Below, in pieces: positions 35,673 through 47,311 of a stretch of DNA of 64,000 nucleotides. Below the pieces are notes generated by a model, which ran no database searches, was not told the DNA's origin, and saw only the letters and a list, made by a program, of their open reading frames with translations. The stretch is taken from the NCBI GenBank assembly GCA_027563935.2, contig CM050447.1, positions 10,632,501-10,696,500 on the forward strand. Direction: 5' to 3'. Origin of the DNA: Costus lasius. Taxonomy: Eukaryota; Streptophyta; Magnoliopsida; Zingiberales; Costaceae. Each line of letters starts with the position of its first letter. Within the stretch, counting starts at the first letter, position 1. The position numbers and the translations under genes are program-made.

Positions 35673-36580
35673 TGTCAGACCCAGAGGAGCTTGGGCCAGG
35701 CTGGACCGTCGTTGGGCCTGGGCGCGGCCGCGCGGGCCCAAGACCCAATCTTCTTCCCATTGAGCGGGCGATGGAGGCGGATCCGGGCAGAGGACGCATG
35801 ACCCAGATCCAGCCCACGAGACGGGCGGAGGCGCGGAGCGGAGACAGCGGCTTCCCGAGGCATCTGGTGAGCGTCCCATCGTGCTGCGTTCCCAGGCGGC
35901 GGCAGCAGAGGGAAAAGGAAGATGGCGCCCGATCTTCCCTAGGAGAGCTTCCTTGGGATGCGATCGCCTCCACGCGCGAGAGAGCTCCCTTTCGGACGAG
36001 CAACCGAGCTTCCTTCTCCCGTGGAGCGACCGAGCTTCCTCTTTCCCTCGGACGAAGACCAGCAGCCGCGCCGACGAGTTTTCCGGCGGGGCGGGGTCGA
36101 GCGTAGAGGCGAGGGAGTGCGTGTACAGAGAGTGTGTACAGAGAGAGGAGGAAGGAGGGGTTTTAAGGCGGCTGTACATGGAGTAATAATAGGAAGCTTT
36201 CCCCTCAATCTCTGCGTCGTTCTTTGTGTTTTCCGGCGAGATCTGGGCGTGTCTTCGAGGTCGTCTGCTCCCACCTCCGATCTAGGGTTCCGGCGCCCAG
36301 CGGTGGCGCTGACGAGGACGGCTGAGGGGAAGGGGCGAGCGGCTCTCTTCCTTGCGATCAGGCCCCAGCCAGCGACGCTCCGGCCAGCGCATGCAACCGA
36401 GCGGCGTGCCAACGTCGCGCGAGGAAGACGAACCAAGAGCGTGCGGTTCGAGGCGAGTAGGAGTCCAAATCGGTCAACGGGGCACGATTTGGTTTTGAGA
36501 CGCGACATTTGGGTGCTGATGTGGCACGTGCGCACGAGATTAGAGTAATTAAGGACGCTTTGCTTAATTAGGGCTTCACA
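35673..36580 (+). repeat. 3' LTR of the TR-GAG element
   Basis: TGTCAGACCCAGAGGAGC ... TAGGGCTTCACA, 908 bp, followed at once by the GCCTA target duplication. It keeps the 62-bp segment missing from the 5' LTR. Confidence 0.92.
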
Positions 36581-36585
36581 GCCTA

Positions 36586-37635
36586 TCTCTCTGACCGTGT
36601 GAATCTTAAAGCATGGATCAAGTTAACATTATTTTAAAATTCGTATTTTTAAAAAGATGGATGTCCTTAAGGTGATAGCGTCTAAGATTTTCAAGACAAA
36701 GTCACTGCATAAAACTTTTCTGAAAATACAGAAAATCAAAAATATTATATGTGGGGGATACAGTAGTACAGTGGTGTTCGTTCCTGGGTGGCGCAGGTCT
36801 TCAAAATTAAGCTGTCATTTGTTTTCAGTACTCTCAACTATTAACGAGAGAGGGACGGGAGCGTCCTTATGTTGGCTTGAATCTGCAAGGATTTTATTAT
36901 GTAAGGACACTCTTAAACACTCTTCTTTAATGCAATAACTCATCTCTACCCTAACTCAATAGTCAATTCCTTAATATGCATCTCATCCATGAGAGAAGAA
37001 AAATGCATGTTTAAGGGAAGAGAATGTTTCTATCGTCGAACTGATGCCTAATGCACGTTAGCACATGTGCTACATATATGCTCAAGTACTTGCAATGCTA
37101 ATCCAATAGTTTAAATCACTGAAGGAATAGATGTAAAGAATGTCTTACTTATTTCCCATGTGGAACTATTGTTATTCACCAAATGAGTCCCCATAATTTA
37201 ATAATATAAACGAGGTTTTAGGCTATATTATGCTTGAAATATTCATACATGGGTGTGCCAAAATTATGTATGCTTTAAATAATAAAGTAATGTTATCACT
37301 TTATTTGTTATATAATTCATATTCATAAATTATATAAAACAATTATAAGCACTATTATGCAACTTCAAATATTTAAAGGGTACAAAAATGTGAAAGATTC
37401 TTGACATACAACTTATATAATCTATTAATATTATAAAGTTGAGTAGCAAAACTAGATCATTATAGATAAACAAATAAATACACAGACTTCATGGACTTCC
37501 AATACTCCCTTTAAAGAAAATTTTAAATTCAGTCAAAAGATGTGTGCAAAATATAAGAAAGCAGCCGAAATAGATGATATAATAGTTATGCATGTTCTAC
37601 TCCTGCAATATATTATGATAGTAGATGTAAAATGG
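36586..37635. other. AT-rich intergenic DNA
   Basis: Short open frames only. No domain, repeat unit or RNA gene recognised. Confidence 0.4.
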
Positions 37636-37769
37636 ATAGCCAGTAAGAATCAGAAACTTGACATACCTGCATCCATCCTCTCCATTCATCAGTTTGATGA
37701 CGATTTGGGTAAAGTATGGATTTGCCTGTGAAAATTGATTTATCAGGGTGCTTTTTCGGAGATGTCAGG

Positions 37770-39275
37770 TGTTAGGCCCACCGCCTAATTTTAGCCCAAC
37801 CCAATTAGGCCTTTGACCAAGAAGTGGAAATTAGCCCAAATCAATCAGCTGCCATATTAAGGCCTGACCCATAAGATTGGCCCAACCCAAATCAGGCTTT
37901 GACCAAAGGTCAAAATCAGCCCATTACGATATCAAATCGATCGATTGAGATTTGGGGGAAAATCTATGCAGCGGCGGCATCGAATCCGCAAGCATCGCCT
38001 ATGTCTGGTGACGACGTCAACTCCTAGCGGCTGAAATCTTGAGCGTGCCATCGGAGATAACACCGGCCATCAACTCGTTGCCAGGTGGCAGCCTCGGGCC
38101 GGCAAGACTCCGGCGCAAGGAAAATCAAAATGCGGGATCATGATCGGACAAGCGCAGAAGGCAACGTCTCATCGACTCCGGCAACAGCAGCCACATGGAA
38201 GCCATTGCTGTGGAGTCAATTGAGCAGAGCGGCCGCGTGGAAGAAGAGACAGCCCACGAAGCTCCATCTATTCGGCAGAAGGATGCACAGCCGAAGTAAT
38301 AGCTCCGCGTGGAGCAAATGAGATCGGCCGAGAGGTCTTCCGAGGCGGATCCTCGCGTGAAGAAGAGCCGATGCAAGATCTAGCGGAGATCTGTTTGGAA
38401 CTAAGGAAAATCCCAGGCGGCAGACGTCCGGTCGACATCGCGTGCGCAGACGCTGGCGAAGAAATCTGGCTCGGGCAGAGGAACATCAGATTCCGGTCGA
38501 TGTCGCGTGCACTGGCGTCTGGTCAGGGGAAACAAAGCGACGTGGGAATGCCTATAAGAGGCAAGGCGTCAAGCTTGAGGAGGGAGGGCTGGAGACAAAC
38601 GGCTGGAGGATTGAACCAAGGTGATGGACGAACGACAAACTTGCGGGCACGGCTTCTGGCGATCGGAACTCGCCATCATCGTCCTTCCCTGTGTCTCCTT
38701 CCCTTAAACTCGGCGTTGAAAACTCCGGCGAGGGCTTGTGAACCCCCTCCCGGTGGTGTGGGTGGTGAGGTGGAGCGCCGTCGACGTCGATCCCCTACCT
38801 TCTCCGATCTTCCTCTCGCCCCTCTTCTTCTCAAGCGACCTCGGCGAACCACGGGTCTCCAACCTAGGGCAGCGTCGGCCCGAACTGTGCGTCGCTTGGA
38901 GAAGGGACAAGGGAGGCGGTTCGCTGGAGGAAAACTGCGCCGCCACTCCTCTCCGAGTCTAATCCATCGGCTGTAAACTCGAGCGAAGAAGGAAGCTTCG
39001 AAGCAAGCTTCGCGTCTCACACGTGGACGTAGACGCAGTTTCGGATTTCGGGCAGCGAGGGGACTGAACGGGTCCGAGTTCGGATCCATAAACTGATGTG
39101 TCCCCACCGGTCACGCTGGACTTGAACCCAAATTGGCTAAAAATGATCCCCTGCGTGGGATCTGAATTGATTTGGCCCTGCGTGGCACTTAAGTAAATTA
39201 TTGTAATAATTATTTAGCTGATTTGTATATTTATTTAAATGAGATTTGTGTATTTATTTAAATCAGGGCGTGACA
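37770..39275 (+). mobile_element. Solo LTR in exon 6 of the RWA copy
   Basis: 1506 bp, TGTTAGGCCC ... CAGGGCGTGACA, flanked by the 5-bp duplication TCAGG at 37765-37769 and 39276-39280. The intact gene shows the empty site (GATGTCAGGCCTGAAGC near 52577). Both ends and internal stretches (AACCCCCTC, GTGGTGAGGTGGAGC; ending AGGGCGTGACA) resemble the LTR of the gag element at 60121-64000 read on its minus strand, so it belongs to that family. No internal region remains. Long GC-rich frames inside are not genes. Confidence 0.92.
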
Positions 39276-39636
39276 TCAGGCGTGAAGCTATTATAAGAAG
39301 AATATAAAAAAAAAGAAACAGGTCCCGGCTCCAATTCTAGCAACAAAAAAAAATCACAGATATAAGGGGAAAATGCTGAAATACAAATGAAAGGTTAATA
39401 ATTAAGTGACAATCAAAATAACTGGCATTTGTTCACCTAGCCTATATCACATGCAAATATTAAAATTGTAAAGAAGAATCTTGGTGCTAGTTAGAGGTAT
39501 ATAATTGGAGAGGGTTGAAGATAATTTTAAAGAAATTTAAATTCCTCGAGATGCATGGAGAAATAAAAATATTAAATTATAAATATATAAATTGAGCACT
39601 TCATTAAAAGCATACACTTTTAGGATAAGCGATAAT

Positions 39637-39967
39637 TAAAGTGCAAAAAATCAGTCTAATGACTCAGTTCGGTGAGCTACCAGGCTAGTACAATATCGGT
39701 ACCGGACAGTAGCAGGCGACAATAGGCGACAGCAGCAAGCTTCAATTGAAGCTTCCATTGCCACCGAAAGCTTCAATCCAGCAGTGCCAAAAGCTTCAAA
39801 GCCATAGTAGAAGCTAGCCACAGCGATTGAAGCTTTTAGCCGCCGTTAGCCTCCCTCCGACATTGCCGTTGCCGCCCGCCGCCGTTCTGCCTAGAGCCGT
39901 GCTCCGAGGCTTATGCCGGAACCGCCTACCCACCGGACCGGTACAAAATGATTTTTTAAACCGTGGT
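39637..39967. mobile_element. Unclassified insertion in intron 5 of the RWA copy
   Basis: About 331 bp absent from the intact gene, where GTGATAGCCTAATT is continuous near 52934. The direct repeat GATAAT lies at 39631-39636 and 39968-39973. The inside has several AGCTTCAA motifs (39740-39840), a GC-rich end (CCGCCGCCGTT) and the end motif CCGGTACAAAAT ... TTTAAACC. No coding frame or clear terminal inverted repeats. Could be a MITE or SINE; class left open. Confidence 0.7.
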
Positions 39968-40233
39968 GATAATAGCTTAATTAATCTCAATATGGTAATG
40001 AACGATATGTCAAATTATCTATTTATTTATTATTTAGCCTAATTTATTAATATATTGTGTGCATAATTTAAAGATAGTAGCTTGATTGTGAGGAAGTATT
40101 AAATTATATGTACAAAAATTAGGCCTTGTCTTAACAATGTAAGCTTTTACGATAAATGGTACCTCAATTAATATCAATAAGAAAAAAATTATATGCATGA
40201 AAATTTGCCTCGATCTACGTGACAGTTACCTAT

Positions 40234-41639
40234 TGTCAGGCCTGAGTCAGGCCGGTTCGGCCCAACCCAAGCCCAGGCCCACAATTGGCAAAAACCCACC
40301 TGCGGAGAAGAAACAAAGCCCGGTCAACGTAAGCGGTTGACCGACCCAAACGAAGCAGAGGCTTCGTCTCATCCGCGTACTTCAGACGCTGATTCAGCGG
40401 GCGACGGCGTTCATGCGGCTGGCGAAGCGCGAGGATGAAGCGGAGCTCGGACACGAGCTCTCCGCCGGAAGATGCGGACGACGGCTTCGACGACGTCGAG
40501 AGAAGCGGGGGACGCGGACTTCTCGGGCACGGGCACGCGAAGGACGCGGAGCTGCAGTCGGACGCGGCGGCTGATCACGCGGACAACAACAGATCCGGAA
40601 GCTGGCGGAAGACGCGGATCGACGGACGAGTCGGCAGGAGACTCGAGTAACATCTGCGGCGGCTCTTCCTATATATGTCCGACGAAGCGGACGAGATCGG
40701 GATGTGTGCGCGGAGGCGACACCACAAAGGGGAGCGCGCGACGCACAGCGGCTCTCCCGGCGGGTCGGGGAGGACGCCCCTCCAGGGCGAGAGCCCGTTA
40801 CCAGCGGTGAGCATGAGTGAGCCGGCGACGACGAGCGTCGAGGCGAGAGAAAGACGATGGAGCGATTGTAACCGGCGATGACCGGCGAGGGAGGGAGAGG
40901 GGCACCGGCGACGAGGGTCGTCGATTCAGAGCTTTGTACACTGTTTCGGAGTAATAAGAACGAAGCTTGATTCCATCTCCCCCTCCCCTGTTCCGGTGGT
41001 TCAGCGACGCGTCCGGTGGCAGGTGGCTACCGGGCGACGTCGGGGCGGTTCGGGCAAAGCGCAGGCGGCGCGTCGGTCCGTTCCTCTTCGGCGAACTAGC
41101 GAACGCGGCAGCGTTCGCGTGAAGACGGCGGCGCTCTGCTTCGTTCACACTGCGGAGATGAAGGTTGAAGACGACGAAGCGCGGCTGACGCAAGCAGACG
41201 TCAGCGAGGGCGAAGTCAAAATTGGCGGCGGAAATCGAATTCGAATTCGATTTCGGCACGCTGACGCAAGCAGACGTCAGCCAGGGAACGATTTCGCGGC
41301 GAACGAATTAATCGTCTGCTGACGTCAGCGTGACGTCATCACGAACGATTCGACGGCCGAGTTGGAACAGTGAACTCCGATTAAATTGATAATAATTTTG
41401 ACTTTCGGTCAAAATTAGAAAAGAGGTATTTTGATTTCCGGATTTCTCGAATTAGGGTTAGGGTTTCTTTTGAGAGACTTGTAATTGGGGAAGAAAAATT
41501 GAGCGGGAACTAGGGTTTCGAATTTGGGGACGAGATTCGGTCCGGAAACCCTAGCGCGATCACGTTCCGGTGTTCAGCCGGACGGCTCTGAGACAACGGA
41601 TAAGCGTTGTTTTTAGGCCGATCCGATCGGGACGTGACA
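40234..41639 (+). mobile_element. Second solo LTR in the RWA copy
   Basis: 1406 bp, TGTCAGGCCTGAGTC ... ATCGGGACGTGACA, flanked by the 5-bp duplication CCTAT at 40229-40233 and 41640-41644. The intact gene has the empty site (GTTACCTATGATGATG near 53188). Different family from the other solo LTR by its ends, though both end GTGACA. Strand given from the TG...CA reading and is not proven. Includes GC-rich frames that are not genes. Confidence 0.9.
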
Positions 41640-43216
41640 CCTATGATGATGTTGTAGAAATGGCTATTCATGAAGCCACTTTTTGAGTTTACTATTTCCT
41701 TTGAACTAGGCGAAAAACAGAAATCAAAAGATATTGATTCAGTAACCTAGGAATGCTACAGAAAACAAATAATGACAGAAAATTAGAGGTACATGCCATT
41801 TCTTAAGGAGGTCCTTATGAACACAAATAATTCTCATGCATCACAGAATATGCAAGCAGTAGGGATAATATTTTGTCCAACATCAGTATCGCAGTAAAAT
41901 TTCTGAAAGCTCCAAGCAAGCAGACCATAAAGGGAACGTTTTGCATTTTTACTTACTTATGAAATATACATGTGCTCTGAAATAGCGAATATCCAATATC
42001 ACTACTAAATTATGTTTCCAAATGGCAAATCAATTAGATCATAAAGTAAAACAGCTTGACTTCTAGCTACCAATAGAAAACGTTTGTCCAGTGAAACTAA
42101 CAATGTTATATTCGACAAAAACATTTCAGAAATTTGTTTGGCACATTATGTCTATTACCAAGAATGAACTAGCATATTGGTCTAGAACAATTCAGCACAT
42201 GAATGACTAATTAATTTATACATAAGGATCCGGGTTAGTTAATTGAAATAAAACAATTTCTAGATACTCAGCATACTGAGAATGCAACAAAATGAAATCA
42301 AAGTACAAAGAAAGAACCTTGGTGGATTGTGAAAATAGATTTGTTCGATCACAGATGTAGAAGAACACAACAATCGCCCCAAACTCGGCCCTGAAACCAT
42401 TCAACCAGACGTCAGCATTCATGTTTTTGAAACCTACAAATTTGAAGTTTATTATAAAGGCATCTTACATGGCTCTCAATATTGCTCGATGTTCAAGCAA
42501 GAAAGACTTATCCATTGATATTAACCTATAAAAGGTAATTAAAGTCATCAAAATCAATTTATTTGGAACATAAGAATAACTTATGAATTCCTTAAACCAT
42601 TCAGTTAACCTGATTAAATTTCCCTGGACTGATTCATTACGACATCTAGCAGTTGCAGATTCTGATAAGCCACCTTCGAGCAAAGCATCCTGATCATCTT
42701 GTTCATTTGCAGCTTTATTCAGGCCAACCAAATTCTCATGAACGACTGTAGCATACAAGATATAACAATGCTATAATGGATAAAAAAATTTGATCACTTT
42801 TGGATATTAATGACATGTAGAAAAGTTGGAAAGTGACCAAAGTCAAAACATTCACAAACATTTTGTCGGCAAACTTTCGTAACAAGCTTCATCTAAGCAT
42901 AATACAACATTAATGTAAAAGCATTAGGAATACACTTCAGCTGCCTTTACAAAAACAATCATTTCAATTTTTTCCCCAATCGCGCCTCAATTTCACCAGA
43001 AGAAATAAAATAAAAAACCTCCGCCAATTGTCACTTGACAACTTTCTTTATTCGCCGCAGAGGAGAATGGGCCTCCATAAGAACCAATTAGCCGGGGGAT
43101 CAATCAATTGCAATGTGGGGCAAGCTCCACTCTTTTTCAATGCTCTGCTATGTCTGGTTAAGAGTTGGTATCATCTGAAAGTGCATCATAAGATAAGCTC
43201 TTTCAGAGCCATGAAA

Positions 43217-45967
43217 CTACAAGAAAGAAGCAGCAGTTCTCTCTGCACAATTTTCATTGGATGTGGCAACTTCTCCGGTAGATTGAGGCCACAAAGGTGA
43301 CAAGGCCACAACCTTGCCAATGATAATTAGAGTTGGGGAAACTAATATTGCTAGTTTAACCTCATCTGCTAGATCGTGCAGCTTGGCAAATACCTGCAAC
43401 AAGGGTAATTATCTACTAATGCAAACTGGTTGATGTCAAATTGAACTTCCACGCTCCTATGACTACGTAGTTTCAATTAGAACTGCTTGCTACGTAGTTC
43501 AAACATGGACTTACCATCCGTTGCTGAGGTGTAGTACCTCGTTCCACTGCAACAGTAGGAGTGCTTGGTGGCAAACCATGAGATATCAACTTCTGAGCAA
43601 GAGTCGGGAGAGTCGATAAACCCATGTAGACAACTAAAGTTGATTCAGGGTCCACAGCATTCTCTGCAACATATAAAGGATCTGTTCCTCCATTCCTCGA
43701 GTGTCCTGTCAGAAATCTAACACTGCAGCAAAAAGAAAAAAGAATGTTGTTCCCTTCATGATGTTTGAAAGAGCAAAAAATATCTCTCTAGTAGAGCTGA
43801 TAAGAAAAACGTGCTTATATAGAAAGACAACCATCGCATTCCAACGAGAGAATGGATTTATAAAAACTGAGATTTGACAATTCAAGTTGATATAGGACAA
43901 TATATCACTCTGAAAAGCGACAGAGAAAGCAGGTGCCTGAAAATTTCGACCGATCTATCAAAACTGACAATTTACAGAGTCGAGTAAGATTTTATTTGCA
44001 ATATCCAGGAACGAGGGTGCAAAGTGACCATTAATCATTAGTAGAAGAGTCCAAGAAAAGATAAGAAAATACAGGAATAATAGTGAAAGAATGGATAATA
44101 GAGAGAAAACTAGCATCAAGTATCAACAAAAAAACCACCAGTTGAATATAGCCATTCAAGTGACTCATGATGAGGACAATTGCAAATTACCTATTTGCAA
44201 CACCTCTGTGAGTAAGTGGAATTCCAAGTTCTGCAGCTATTCCGGAGGCAGAAGTTATTCCTTAATAAACAAAAAAAAGATTAATCAGCTATGATTAATA
44301 AACTTCAATCAAGGAAACACTAAGCTAACTTCTATATTGACCTGGAATAACGTTAACACGAATTCCTTGTTGTTGTAAGAAGTCCATCTCCTCTCCTCCT
44401 CTACCAAATACCTAAGAACAAACAAGTCAGCAGTCATGATATTGCAGGTTTAGCAGCAGTTTGTTCACCAAGATATTAAACAATTGAAAATCCTAAGGAT
44501 CACATATATGGTCGCCATTTCGATTATATCATTACCCTTTTTCCAATTCAGCATCCTCATTTTTACTATGTTAGATTTGACTCTTTTTGTTTAACATTAT
44601 ACAAAAATGATATATGTCCTACAAGTGTTTTATGATGCATGCTGAATCTAAAGATAAAACCTTCATCTCCATATTTAAGTGAAGTCTGAATGAATATTTG
44701 AAATAAGAAGGTGTCCTGGAGTAATATCTGCATTTGTCTAGTCAAGCATTATCAATATTGAGTAAATGACCAAATTACGATGCTCATAAGAAGTTTGGAG
44801 CAAAAAACCATGTAACTTACTCTCTTTAAAGAAATTGACCTGATAGGATCACACACATGTGAGTGTCTTGCTCACCTTCAGTTTGGTTGCCAGAGATGAA
44901 CTGGAATCTAAGGTCATTGAGAAATGAGAACCCAGGGAAGAAAAAAAAAGATAAGCACTACACTTGAAGCTCATCTAATTGGGATCATTATGGACAATGC
45001 AGGTATTTGGTTTAATGGCTCTCCTTAGGGGGGAAAAAACTAAGTCCAATCGGTTCTAGCAGTGCATTGCACCCGCCAGCATACCCATGGATTTAAACAC
45101 AATAATAATATAAAAAAGCTTCGATTTAGCCCACAACAAATGTTGGCTAAAATGCAAAAAGAACTCACCAGAGGATCTCCTCCTTTCAACCTCACCACAT
45201 TGGCGCCTGCCTCCGCGAAGCTTAGGAGCAATTCATGAATCTCCTCCTACCGTGATGCAGCACAGATGTCACTTGCACGAAAATTCGGAGGAAAATTTGC
45301 ACACACTCTAACCAAATCAGTTGAAAAGAAAAGACCTAAAACACCCAGTAACGATTCTAGCGAAAGGGAAAGGCTGAAAAAAGGACGGATCTTCGGTTCA
45401 GAAACAGCAACCAACCTGAGTTCGACTGTGGTAGCCAGCTGTCTTCCCAACATAGAGCAACCTAGCATCAGCTCTCACCAAGCTCAGCACATCATTGGAC
45501 ACCAACCGGTCATAGAGTATCAGATCAGCCTTCTCAATCGCTCGCACCGCCTTAACCGTCAGCAGCTCGGGATCCCCCGGCCCCGTCCCAACCAGTGCCA
45601 CGCTCCCAGGCCCAGCACTTCCGCAGCCGGAGAGCCTGGCGGCCCTGAGAGCCTCAAGAAGCTTCTTGAGCTCGGGCAACTGGAGGGCGATCTCGTTCTC
45701 CCGGTCATCAATGCCACTGCTTCTGCTACTGCAGCGGTCGGGCGCAGAGAGAGGCGATGCTGGGTCGTACACCCAGCTGTCTCGCTCGTACCTCGCGGCG
45801 GAATGCGCCTCGGTGAAGGGCGATGAGGCGGCGGAAGAGGAGAAGGCGGTGGGGCGGCATGTGGTTGGTAGGGTGAAGAGAGACGGAGGAGATTTGGGGG
45901 ATTTGGACGGTGAAAAGAGATGTGGGTAGGATGCGAAGGCGGAGGAAGAGGAAGAAGGTAATGCCAT
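43217..45967 (-). CDS. UPM1: Uroporphyrinogen-III C-methyltransferase (SUMT), chloroplast
   Basis: Six coding exons, 45967-45416, 45246-45169, 44411-44342, 44260-44191, 43722-43515, 43393-43217, give 384 aa. The Ser/Pro-rich N-terminus (MALPSSSSSAFASYPH) is a likely chloroplast transit peptide. The methylase core starts near residue 120 with SVALVGTGPGDPELLTVKA (SAM-binding P-loop-like motif), then IEKADLILYDRLVS, GKTAGYHSRTQEEI and VVRLKGGDPLVFGRGGEE. Further on come PGITSASGIAAELGIPLTHRG and VAVERGTTPQQRMV. The enzyme methylates uroporphyrinogen III at C2 and C7 with SAM to make precorrin-2, the first step of siroheme synthesis for sulfite and nitrite reductases. All landmarks are intact, and length fits the plant family. 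It sits between the full RWA gene and its partial copy, all on the minus strand. Confidence 0.94.
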
Positions 45968-47311
45968 GGCGGTGGCTTGAGCGGAGCTTGTGGGCGGCGA
46001 GTGGGAGGGGAATGGGTTTTTATGAATTGATCCGATGGCGGCGCACCACAGACGACAAATTAGAAAAAGTGAAGGCCGGGTGGACTAATACAGGGTGCTG
46101 TGGGCTACTCTTTTGCGGAACCCAAAGGGCACGGTGGCTCTTGAGAGCCGTACTAGGGCCAGGTTCAATGCACCGGTTTCAGTTAACAGACAGCCGCGCA
46201 TCATTTGGCATTTGTGCGCGTTTAAAATTTTATAAGAGCTGATTCCTTTGCGTTGCTTCCAACTTGTACAAGGAACAACCAATATGTCTGGGTTGAATCG
46301 AATCAAAGACTGAGTGGGGTTCAGAGTCCGGTTTGATTGAATTGGAAAAGGCGAAACGCGAAAAATTGACGCAATAAACAAGGAAATACTTTCCCTCCCT
46401 GCCCTCTATTCCTCTCTCATCGTCGTCCGCAACGGCGCACCACACCAGCTGCGATGATTTCTATCATTGAGCTCTGAATCTTCTGTCAAACGATTTGCTA
46501 ATCGATAAAAGAAGAAAATGGTTAGCATAGTCATAAGTGGCGGATCCAAATTCCGGAGCCAAGTGGTAGCAATATAATAAATAGATAAAAAAAATTTAAT
46601 TATTATTTAGTAAAAAAAATTTATTTCTATTTGAAGATTTGAAACTACGAAGAATATGAACCATTTTTTTTTTCAGAAAATATCATAGTGAATTAGCATG
46701 TGAAGCGTGTTAAAATATTATCAAAATTTTTGAGATTAGTAACTTAATTGTAAGTTAGTAAGTTTATATGGTTGGCCCACAGTCATAGTTTAATAAGAAT
46801 CAAGTAAATTTTTATTCAATGGGGCATATGTAACTATTTAGTGAAGGTAAATTTTATATAATAATATATACATAAGGTAAAAAAAATTTAGTCAGTGTGG
46901 GCAGATACACTGGTGCCCATGTATATCATGGAATAATGAACTTGAAGTCGCACTTTCTTTCAAGTAAATAATACAATCACTGTATGGAATCAATAACTTA
47001 ATGTCACTGTCATCCTAAAATATGAGACCCCAAAACCAGTCAGCCACCACCAGCTAAGATATTACAAGGGGCAATTATGATTGAATAAAGTTCATAAAGT
47101 ATACAACATCTAGCTTCTTTAGAATCTCTAACCTCTGTTTCTTCTATCTCTCGCTGTGTGCCAAAGCAAAGCCAATTTTTTGTTTGGACATAACATGGAG
47201 AAAGCATCACAAAATATCCGTATAATGTTCTGTGACATGACTTTCTGCCTCTAGTCACTGTAGGATTTTGCATCCAACAGAGAACCTCATTTTATTGCGG
47301 GTTGCAGCTTG
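45968..47311. other. Intergenic DNA between SUMT and RWA
   Basis: Contains the SUMT promoter at the left (GC-rich leader near 45968-46060) and the RWA 3' UTR at the right. No other gene seen. Confidence 0.45.

Larger units (their letters stand above)
33304..36580 (+). mobile_element. Complete non-autonomous LTR retrotransposon, TR-GAG type
   Basis: A 3277-bp element flanked by the perfect 5-bp target duplication GCCTA at 33299-33303 and 36581-36585. LTRs of 839 and 908 bp begin TGTC and end CA. A tRNA-iMet-type primer-binding site follows the 5' LTR and a purine-rich tract precedes the 3' LTR. The internal region is only 1530 bp and codes for one Gag-like protein with a zinc knuckle, with no protease, reverse transcriptase, RNase H or integrase. 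That combination (short, two LTRs, gag only) matches the plant TR-GAG group, whose members depend on other elements' enzymes. The two LTRs differ by one 62-bp gap, one 8-bp gap and scattered substitutions, so the insertion is not very recent. Confidence 0.92.
37636..42905 (-). pseudogene. Partial RWA copy (exons 3-6), broken by three insertions
   Basis: About 2.0 kb that matches 52458-54419 of the intact RWA gene, introns included, swollen to 5.3 kb by insertions. Exon equivalents on the minus strand: exon 3 at 42745-42610, exon 4 at 42525-42469, exon 5 at 42390-42318, exon 6 at 39336-39281 plus 37769-37667. Exon 3 has lost 2 bp just after its acceptor, shifting the frame into TGA. Exon 6 is split by a solo LTR; two more insertions lie in intron 5. 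Exons 4 and 5 still read well ([24 protein letters not shown]). No first exon, promoter or last ten exons are present, so no protein can be made. Because introns are kept, it arose from DNA duplication, not from reverse-transcribed mRNA. The copy lacks nothing at its centre but its outer edges end inside introns 2 and 6. Confidence 0.9.

Noticed and set aside
38371..38976. Open frame of 201 codons
   Set aside because: Lies inside the solo LTR at 37770-39275; no domain and Arg-rich by composition only.
40472..41322. Several Arg/Glu-rich open frames
   Set aside because: Inside the second solo LTR; composition follows GC content.
43028..43200. Additional SUMT exon
   Set aside because: Lies past the in-frame stop at 43217 and reads as 3' UTR.
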